Under the pieces are notes generated by a model. The model saw only the letters and a program-made list of their open reading frames with translations. It ran no database searches and was not told where the DNA came from. From NCBI GenBank assembly GCA_015494435.1, contig WGBH01000413.1, positions 1 to 11,101 on the forward strand: a stretch of 11,101 bases of DNA, written 5' to 3'. The DNA comes from Thiotrichaceae bacterium. Its GTDB lineage: Bacteria > Pseudomonadota > Gammaproteobacteria > Thiotrichales > Thiotrichaceae. Both the position numbers and the translations under genes were made by a program. Numbering within the stretch: the stretch's first letter is position 1; each line of letters begins with the position of its first letter. This document shows, one piece after another, positions 6,475 to 11,101 of the stretch.

Positions 6475-7245
6475 ATGAGCAATAAAGAAGAAGCCTTCCT
6501 AACCTTTTTAGACCCCTATGCCAGTGACGAACCTTTTCCGCCTGTTGAATTAGCATGGGATGAACCAAATGGTTTATTGGCTATGGGAGGTGATTTATCA
6601 ACCACTCGGCTCATTAATGCCTATAAATCGGGGATTTTTCCTTGGTTTAGTGAAGAAGAACCGATTTATTGGTGGTCTCCTAACCCACGCGCTGTTCTCT
6701 ACCCACACAAAATCAATTTTCGTCGTAGCCTGCGTAAAAATATGCGTAATAAAGGTTACAGAATAACCATTGATCATTGTTTCAAAAAAGTAGTCCGTGC
6801 CTGTGCCAGACCGCGTAGCTACACGAGTGACACATGGATAACAGAAGAAATGTTTAGGGCTTATGTCGAACTACACAAACTCAATATTGCACATTCTATT
6901 GAAGTTTGGAATGCTGATGGAAAATTGGTAGGAGGGCTTTATGGGGTTGATACGGGAAAAGTCTTTAGTGGTGAATCTATGTTCAGTATTGAACGCGACA
7001 CGTCAAAAATGGCTTTTATTACACTTGCTAAAACCCTACAACAATGGGACTACCTCCTCATTGATTGTCAAATTGAAAATCCACATTTATTCAGTATGGG
7101 GGCTGAAAATATCCCACGTCAACAGTATCTAAAAATACTCCAATCTAACACGCTACTAAGCGAGAGTAGTTCACCACTGCAGCACTGGAAGATAGAAATT
7201 GACAGTAGTAAATTATCTCACTGGAAGCCTGAAACTGAAAGATAA
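6475..7245 (+). CDS. aat: Leucyl/phenylalanyl-tRNA-protein transferase
   Basis: Aat moves Leu or Phe from aminoacyl-tRNA to the N-terminus of proteins that start with Arg or Lys, marking them for ClpS/ClpAP degradation. The 256-residue protein has the family landmarks in order: PNGLLAMGGDLS, GIFPWF, WWSPNPRAVL, TWIT, AHSIEVW, GESMFS and LLIDCQ. E167, D197 and Q199 correspond, at a constant offset of 11, to the catalytically important E156, D186 and Q188 of the E. coli enzyme as I recall them. It is about 20 residues longer than E. coli Aat, with extra length at both ends. The ATG is 3 bases after the trxB stop and only a weak purine-rich site (AAAAAGAA) precedes it, so translation is probably coupled to trxB. 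It ends 17 bases from the convergent globin gene, with no clear terminator between. Confidence 0.96.
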   Translation: MSNKEEAFLTFLDPYASDEPFPPVELAWDEPNGLLAMGGDLSTTRLINAYKSGIFPWFSEEEPIYWWSPNPRAVLYPHKINFRRSLRKNMRNKGYRITIDHCFKKVVRACARPRSYTSDTWITEEMFRAYVELHKLNIAHSIEVWNADGKLVGGLYGVDTGKVFSGESMFSIERDTSKMAFITLAKTLQQWDYLLIDCQIENPHLFSMGAENIPRQQYLKILQSNTLLSESSSPLQHWKIEIDSSKLSHWKPETER

Positions 7246-7262
7246 GCGTTAAAAACTCCAAA

Positions 7263-7826
7263 TTAGAGAGAATAAGCCTTTGCAAGATTATTAAACAGAA
7301 TACGACTCATACCTGTAATCTTAAGGAATTTATCCAATTCAGTAACTAAAGTTGAGGATTGATAAGACTCCTGCATAATCTGCAAACTAAAGCCTAATGC
7401 TGCAATAATGGCCTCCATTATTGCAATCAATCTTTCAGGATCATTACCAAACAATTCAAAAAGTATCGGCGTTAAATTACGCTGAATCTGTGTCATGGCT
7501 CCTGCCATAAACTCCACAGGTAATTCGATTTTCACATGCACATCACCGACATGATAAAGAAATTTTGCATATTCATCGTCAAAATCGTTAGTAAATAACC
7601 CTTTAAGCCAAGCTTCATGGGTTTTTTTCAGTCCTTCTGATTTTCCGTTAAGAAAAGGTTTTGCCTTGTCTATTTTATCAAGCTCTGTATAAAAAGCGTC
7701 TGTAACCCGTGATAAATGAGGTGTTAATTCCTCTGCTATTTCTTTCAATATTGCCTCACGCTCAACGGTAAGACCTGAAAAAGCTTTGCAGTAAAGAGTG
7801 AGTTCTGTAATATTTATTTCAGTCAT
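7263..7826 (-). CDS. Single-domain protoglobin (globin-coupled-sensor type heme domain)
   Basis: The 187-residue protein looks like the protoglobin/sensor-globin family, whose heme domain binds O2 and other gases. The segment YHVGDVHVKIELPVEFMAGAM (91-111) matches the family's F-helix pattern, in which the His of VHVxI is the proximal heme ligand, here H97. Predicted helices fill the protein. About 30 residues after the globin core hold no recognisable output domain: there is no methyl-accepting, GGDEF or kinase segment. It is thus either a stand-alone globin or a sensor that acts through partners. I prefer the ATG at 7826. An in-frame TTG at 7865 would add 13 residues, but it lies within an inverted-repeat arm and has no ribosome site. 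The ATG itself has only a weak one. It converges on aat and lies downstream of ycaO in the same direction. Confidence 0.85.
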   Translation of the reverse strand: MTEINITELTLYCKAFSGLTVEREAILKEIAEELTPHLSRVTDAFYTELDKIDKAKPFLNGKSEGLKKTHEAWLKGLFTNDFDDEYAKFLYHVGDVHVKIELPVEFMAGAMTQIQRNLTPILFELFGNDPERLIAIMEAIIAALGFSLQIMQESYQSSTLVTELDKFLKITGMSRILFNNLAKAYSL

Positions 7827-7899
7827 TTTTCTATCGTCATTTAGTTGAAATTCAGGAAGTTTCAAGTAATTAGACTATCTTAAAAAGTACACAGCACTT

Positions 7900-7927
7900 A
7901 TTTTACACAACAATTAAGATGGCTCAA
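7900..7927 (-). promoter_or_regulatory. Candidate promoter for the protoglobin gene
   Basis: On the minus strand TTGAGC (7927-7922) and TAAAAT (7905-7900) are 16 bases apart, matching 4 and 5 of 6 consensus bases. The site lies just after the putative ycaO terminator, which supports independent transcription of the globin gene. Confidence 0.35.
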
Positions 7928-7935
7928 ACAAGGAT

Positions 7936-7969
7936 AAAAAACAAGTAAGATGCCCAATTTAATTACTTG
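7936..7969 (-). terminator. Probable intrinsic terminator after ycaO
   Basis: On the minus strand CAAGTAA (7969-7963) pairs with TTACTTG (7948-7942) across a 14-base loop and is followed by six T (7941-7936). The stem is short and AT-rich, so termination may be partial. The 5' arm is also the core of a longer inverted repeat shared with the start of the globin gene. Confidence 0.5.
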
Positions 7970-8026
7970 AACCATAAAAGATAGACCAATAAAGACTTAA
8001 TATCTTAATAAACTGAAGTTATCTAA

Positions 8027-9745
8027 TCATTTCATCGGAGATACCTTACTCAACTTATCATATCCTTTTATCAATAAAGTATGCATTTTCCAGTCACTTT
8101 GTAAAGAAAACAAGCTTTTACCTCGCATTAATGCTTCCGCTTGTTGTAAATATTTCTCACCAAAAAGTTTGCTAATAGATTGCTTATGCTTATTATGCTT
8201 TTGTTCTTTATTCTTTAATTTAAACTGCAATAAAGCATCCACACAACGATAAGTTTTCAAACGTTCTTGATCTAATTGAGCAAAGTAAATTAACCACTGA
8301 CAACCTTCCAAGGATTCTTCATCATTCCCTGTTTTTAATGCTAGCAATGTTTTTAATTCAGCAACACGAAGATCCGACCAAATGCTATCTTTATCCGCAG
8401 GCAAACCAATCAGTGCTGCAACGGGCTGTTGATCATCCAGGTTTCTATTATTTAAATCAGCTAATAACTCGGCTTGTGCTTGGTGTGTAGCGCCCTCAAA
8501 ACCTAAAATACGCTCACGCAAATCCATACCGGCATTATTATTAGCCCAGATTAAATCATCAATAGGATAGATTTCAGACATGCTCGGTACAATAATACGG
8601 CAAGCATAGACCCCTAAATGATCGTAATCTGCAATGTAAATATCCAACTGATCCTCATGAATCAATTCACAAAGATAATTAAACTCCTCTTCTGTAGAAC
8701 CTGTAAAATCCCAATCACTAAAGCTATAGTCTGCTGATTCAGAAAGATAATCCCAATGGATAATGCCACTGGAATCAATAAAATGCGTCTCTAAATTTTG
8801 CAAACTAGCAATTTCATCCAGATCAAAACTTGGCATTGCAAAATCGTCTAGTGCATTTAAGCCACGCCCTTGTAGTAATTCGGTTAATGCACGCTCTAAC
8901 GCCACTTCAAAACTAGGATGTGCGCCAAAACTCGCATAGCAACCTTGATCTTTAGGATTTAATAAAGTGACACATAGCACAGGATATTTCCCACCTAGCG
9001 ATGCATCTTTAATCAGCAAGGAATAACCTGCCTGTTCTAATGCATCAATACCCGCTTGAATGGAGGGATAGCGTTGCAATATGTGTTCAGGAATATCTGG
9101 CAGACAAATTCCTTCCGCAATGATTTTAAATTTAATCGCACGCTCAAAAATTTCGGACAATGCTTGTACCCGTGCCTCTGCCACGGTATTGCCTGCTGAC
9201 ATGCCATTACTAACGTATAAATTACCAATAATGTTTACAGGAAAATAAATCGTTTCGTTATCACGTTGACGCACATAGGGCAAAGCACAAATACCTCTCG
9301 TATTATTTGCAGAATTAATATCAATAATTGCCTCTGGGGAAAGTGCTTGTTCCTCATTATAAAAGGTCCACAATGTTTTGCTTAATAAACCTTGTGGCAT
9401 CTCATTGCCATTTGGTTTAAACCATTTTTCATTCGGATAATGAACAAACTCTGCCTGAGCGTGTTGATCACCTAAATAATAATCAGCCCAAAAATAATTA
9501 CAGGCAAGCCGTTCAAAAAATTCACCCAGTGCACTGGCTAAAGCCGCTTTTTTAGATGCACCTTTACCATTAGTGAATAACAGTGGACAATCGCGGTCAC
9601 GAATGTGCACAGACCAAACATTAACAATGGGGTTTAACCAAGATTGTTCTACAATATTATAATCGAGTGCTTGTAATTTTTGTTGCATACTCGCGATAGA
9701 ATCTTCCAGCGCAGCATCTTTACCAAGAATATGTGTTTGTGACAT
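8027..9745 (-). CDS. ycaO: YcaO, ribosomal protein S12 methylthiotransferase accessory factor
   Basis: YcaO-fold proteins use ATP to activate backbone amides. This orthologue of the E. coli protein assists RimO in beta-methylthiolation of ribosomal protein S12, though its precise chemistry there is less clear than in the azoline-forming relatives. The 572 residues align by eye along most of E. coli YcaO (586). The N-terminus has GKDAALEDSI (8-17), WLNPIVNVWSVHIRD and TNGKGASKKAALASALGEFFERL. K9, S16, E75 and E78 fall at the positions of ATP/Mg-site residues as I recall them. Further on are NIIGNLYVSNGMSAGNT, EARVQALSEIFER, SFGAHPSFEVALERALTELLQGRG and YIADYDHLGVYACRIIVP. The C-terminal 130 or so residues are helical, as in E. 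coli. No peptide-precursor or dehydrogenase genes adjoin, which argues against a RiPP cluster. The ATG at 9745 has only a weak ribosome site. Confidence 0.95.
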   Translation of the reverse strand: MSQTHILGKDAALEDSIASMQQKLQALDYNIVEQSWLNPIVNVWSVHIRDRDCPLLFTNGKGASKKAALASALGEFFERLACNYFWADYYLGDQHAQAEFVHYPNEKWFKPNGNEMPQGLLSKTLWTFYNEEQALSPEAIIDINSANNTRGICALPYVRQRDNETIYFPVNIIGNLYVSNGMSAGNTVAEARVQALSEIFERAIKFKIIAEGICLPDIPEHILQRYPSIQAGIDALEQAGYSLLIKDASLGGKYPVLCVTLLNPKDQGCYASFGAHPSFEVALERALTELLQGRGLNALDDFAMPSFDLDEIASLQNLETHFIDSSGIIHWDYLSESADYSFSDWDFTGSTEEEFNYLCELIHEDQLDIYIADYDHLGVYACRIIVPSMSEIYPIDDLIWANNNAGMDLRERILGFEGATHQAQAELLADLNNRNLDDQQPVAALIGLPADKDSIWSDLRVAELKTLLALKTGNDEESLEGCQWLIYFAQLDQERLKTYRCVDALLQFKLKNKEQKHNKHKQSISKLFGEKYLQQAEALMRGKSLFSLQSDWKMHTLLIKGYDKLSKVSPMK

Positions 9746-9785
9746 GTTTATTATTACTTACTAATTTTAAAGAAAGAAGAGACGG

Positions 9786-9812
9786 ATTATAGTCGTTCTA
9801 ACAATACTTCAA
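9786..9812 (-). promoter_or_regulatory. Candidate ycaO promoter
   Basis: On the minus strand a consensus TATAAT (9791-9786) lies 15 bases after TTGAAG (9812-9807). The spacing is short, but the -10 box is perfect. The leader would be about 35 bases. The same 96-base spacer must also hold the start of the divergent + gene. Confidence 0.4.
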
Positions 9813-9841
9813 GCAACTAAAACCATTTATTTTAATTATTT

Positions 9842-10384
9842 ATGATCACCTCTAAAACAATAGCGACTAAATTAAGCAATAACAAGCACCTACCTTTATG
9901 GTTTTGGATTTTAATATCTTTTTTAACCGCTCTTAGCGTCCTCTCTTTTACTTTTTATTTGATTGAATATACTCAGCTTACAGTTGCCGCAGAAAAAGAT
10001 CAGAGACCATTAATACTGCAACGTAATCTTTTATTACAACAAAGTGGTATTTTGCAAAGCAACTGGTTAAAAACACTTAACCCACTGGCTAAAAAGATTC
10101 AAGGTGATCTTATTTGGAGTAATCAACAACAAAAAGGATTTATGCGCTTTGTTAATTTACCTAAACTTTCTAGTGGACAAACTTATCATCTATGGATTTA
10201 TGATTTAGAACAAAATTTAAAAAAACCTATTTCTGCTACACAGTTTCAAGCTGAGCCACACAATAAAAAAGAATTTTTAGTGGAAATTTTTCCAGAAAAA
10301 ACAGTAAAAAAACCTTATAAATTTATTTTGGCACTAGAGACTGAGGGGCAAGCACAGCAAATTTTGTTATTGGCTCAGCCTTGA
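9842..10384 (+). CDS. Membrane-anchored RskA C-terminal-like domain protein
   Basis: The 180-residue protein has a basic N-terminus, one membrane segment (about 18-41, LWFWILISFLTALSVLSFTF), and a region outside the membrane. Residues about 85-178 resemble the C-terminal domain of the RskA anti-sigma-K family. GDLIWSNQQQKGFMRFVNLP is followed by GQTYHLWIYD and then ISATQF, the usual G.l.W....G...v..LP....Y.LW pattern. Full anti-sigma factors carry a cytoplasmic zinc or helical sigma-binding domain before the membrane segment. Here only 17 residues precede it, with no Cys or His cluster. No sigma factor gene is adjacent. The protein therefore probably does not bind sigma by the known mode, and its role is unknown. 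No clear ribosome site precedes the ATG at 9842. It is divergent from ycaO and converges on the Gly/Asn-rich gene. Confidence 0.8.
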   Translation: MITSKTIATKLSNNKHLPLWFWILISFLTALSVLSFTFYLIEYTQLTVAAEKDQRPLILQRNLLLQQSGILQSNWLKTLNPLAKKIQGDLIWSNQQQKGFMRFVNLPKLSSGQTYHLWIYDLEQNLKKPISATQFQAEPHNKKEFLVEIFPEKTVKKPYKFILALETEGQAQQILLLAQP

Positions 10385-10413
10385 TTTTTATTTAAGCCAA
10401 ATAAAAAAGACAC

Positions 10414-10438
10414 AAAAAAGCCCGCCAAAAGGCGAGCT
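10414..10438 (-). terminator. Intrinsic terminator of the Gly/Asn-rich gene
   Basis: On the minus strand AGCTCGCC (10438-10431), loop TTTT, then GGCGGGCT (10426-10419) form an 8-base-pair GC-rich stem with one G-U pair. Six T lie at 10419-10414, the first of them in the stem. It lies 28 bases after the stop. On the + strand the hairpin is not followed by T, so it serves the minus-strand gene. Confidence 0.85.
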
Positions 10439-10466
10439 CCGAAGGATTAGTCTAAGCGCTAGGATC

Positions 10467-11021
10467 TTATGACTTCTTCTCTACAGATGTAGTCGTTGTC
10501 GCTGCTTTTTCTTGAGCCTCAATACGCTTAAGCATTTCTGTAGCTTGTGCTATTTGTGCTTTTAAAGCGGCTTTCATCTGTGCTGCTGAGACGGGAGCGG
10601 CTGGTACTTGAGCAACATTAGCCGTCATAGCTTGACCGTTTGTACCATTAGACCCTACTGCATTGCCTGCGCCATTACCCGCAGCCGTTCCGTTACCTGT
10701 CGCATTAGCTAAAGTATCAGCATTCATTTGAGTATTGCCATCTAACTGAGCTTTAGTATCCATATTAGTGCTACCTTTGCCTTTGAAAGAGATATTGAAC
10801 TCAACTTCTCCGTCTGCATCACCTTTACCTGTACCCCAGCCATTTCCTTTTGCATCGCCGTTTCCTTTAGAAGCCATATTGCCTTGTGCGTTACCTGTAC
10901 TGTTTCCAGCAACATTACCCGCACCGTTGCCATTGTTAAATCCATCGAACCAATCAGCAGAAGCAGTTCCAGTAGCAGAAAGAGCAAGTAAAGCAGCAAA
11001 TGTAATAGTTTGTAATTTCAT
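10467..11021 (-). CDS. Secreted Gly/Asn-rich repeat protein, sulfur-globule-protein-like (tentative)
   Basis: From the ATG at 11021 the protein has 184 residues. AGGGA lies 8 bases before it. An upstream in-frame ATG at 11039 has no ribosome site and would spoil the signal peptide. MKLQTITFAALLALSATGTASA is a textbook Sec signal (cleavage after A22). The mature part begins DWFDGFNNGNG and runs through GNxx repeats (about 29-67). It then has a short non-repetitive segment, DGEVEFNISFKGKGSTNMD (70-88), and a second GN-rich block (106-130). A Pro/Ala hinge is followed by an Ala/Lys/Glu helix (146-174) likely to form a coiled coil. There are no cysteines. Envelope proteins of sulfur globules in sulfur oxidisers have this style: signal peptide, Gly/Asn repeats and GDADG-like turns. 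The match is from general pattern, not alignment. A functional amyloid or other surface matrix protein is an alternative. It has its own terminator and so is probably monocistronic. Confidence 0.85.
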   Translation of the reverse strand: MKLQTITFAALLALSATGTASADWFDGFNNGNGAGNVAGNSTGNAQGNMASKGNGDAKGNGWGTGKGDADGEVEFNISFKGKGSTNMDTKAQLDGNTQMNADTLANATGNGTAAGNGAGNAVGSNGTNGQAMTANVAQVPAAPVSAAQMKAALKAQIAQATEMLKRIEAQEKAATTTTSVEKKS

Positions 11022-11056
11022 GATAGTAATCCCTAGCATTAAGTTAAATTTAAAAA

Positions 11057-11074
11057 TCTGTTCGTTTCAACAGA
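11057..11074. promoter_or_regulatory. Inverted repeat upstream of the Gly/Asn-rich gene
   Basis: TCTGTT and AACAGA (11057-11062, 11069-11074) are exact inverted copies with a 6-base gap, 36-53 bases before the start codon. ATATGTGCATAT at 11076-11087 is a second near-palindrome. Either could be an operator for the gene, whose promoter must lie here or beyond the window edge. No confident -35/-10 pair was found. Confidence 0.3.
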
Positions 11075-11101
11075 ATATGTGCATATAATAATATTCTAAT
11101 A

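Larger units (their letters stand above)
7861..7971. repeat. 12-base perfect inverted repeat flanking the globin promoter region
   Basis: TTCAAGTAATTA (7861-7872) and TAATTACTTGAA (7960-7971) are exact reverse complements 87 bases apart. They enclose the ycaO terminator and the candidate globin promoter. ATCTTAA (7877-7883) and TTAAGAT (7914-7920) form a second inner pair. A small mobile element or paired operator sites are both possible. Confidence 0.45.

Noticed and set aside
8027..9745. YcaO as part of a RiPP (azoline peptide) cluster
   Set aside because: The sequence is the E. coli YcaO type, and no precursor peptide, E1-like or dehydrogenase gene is adjacent.
11022..11039. Upstream ATG for the Gly/Asn-rich protein
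   Set aside because: AGGGA lies between the two ATGs and serves the one at 11021, which also gives a clean signal peptide.
10768..11088. Pro-rich + strand open frame
   Set aside because: It is the complement of GN-rich codons of the secreted protein (GGN codons read as Pro on the other strand). It has no domain or signal of its own.
1..11101. CRISPR array, tRNA or rRNA
   Set aside because: No regularly spaced direct repeats and no cloverleaf or ribosomal RNA sequence were seen on reading both strands.

Overview
The window looks like an AT-rich gammaproteobacterial chromosome segment (bases judged by eye, not counted). The best evidence is gene order. lolA and ftsK read leftward, and trxB and aat read rightward from a shared divergent spacer. 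This is the arrangement around E. coli infA-aat-cydCD-trxB / lrp-ftsK-lolA, but with lrp and cydCD missing. The ycaO gene is also clearly of the enterobacterial/gammaproteobacterial type. A secreted Gly/Asn-rich protein at the right end resembles sulfur-globule envelope proteins. That would fit a sulfur oxidiser (Thiotrichales-like) or a relative, but this part is inference.

Layout, left to right. Bases 1-230 hold a decayed C-terminal remnant of a TnpB-type transposon nuclease. It abuts a gene (253-1548, +) for a two-domain protein with an HExxH metallopeptidase-like domain and a VWA-like domain. A 256-base convergent spacer follows, full of inverted and direct repeats. lolA (-) and ftsK (-) form a leftward pair for envelope lipoprotein transport and chromosome segregation at division. 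Both have a related hairpin repeat just after the stop codon. A 449-base AT-rich divergent spacer carries the promoters for ftsK and for trxB-aat, a tightly packed operon for thioredoxin reductase and the Leu/Phe-tRNA-protein transferase. Converging on aat is a single-domain protoglobin (-). Upstream of it lies ycaO (-), the accessory factor for ribosomal protein S12 methylthiolation, with a probable intrinsic terminator between the two. Divergent from ycaO is a membrane-anchored RskA-C-like protein (+) with no sigma factor beside it. It converges on the secreted Gly/Asn-rich protein (-), which ends in a clear intrinsic terminator.

Most of the window is conserved housekeeping material. I found no convincing new multi-gene system. 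The points most worth a second look are the hairpin repeats behind lolA and ftsK, the Gly/Asn-rich secreted protein, the orphan protoglobin with its repeat-rich upstream region, and the orphan RskA-like domain. There is no sign of tRNA, rRNA, CRISPR or an intact insertion sequence.
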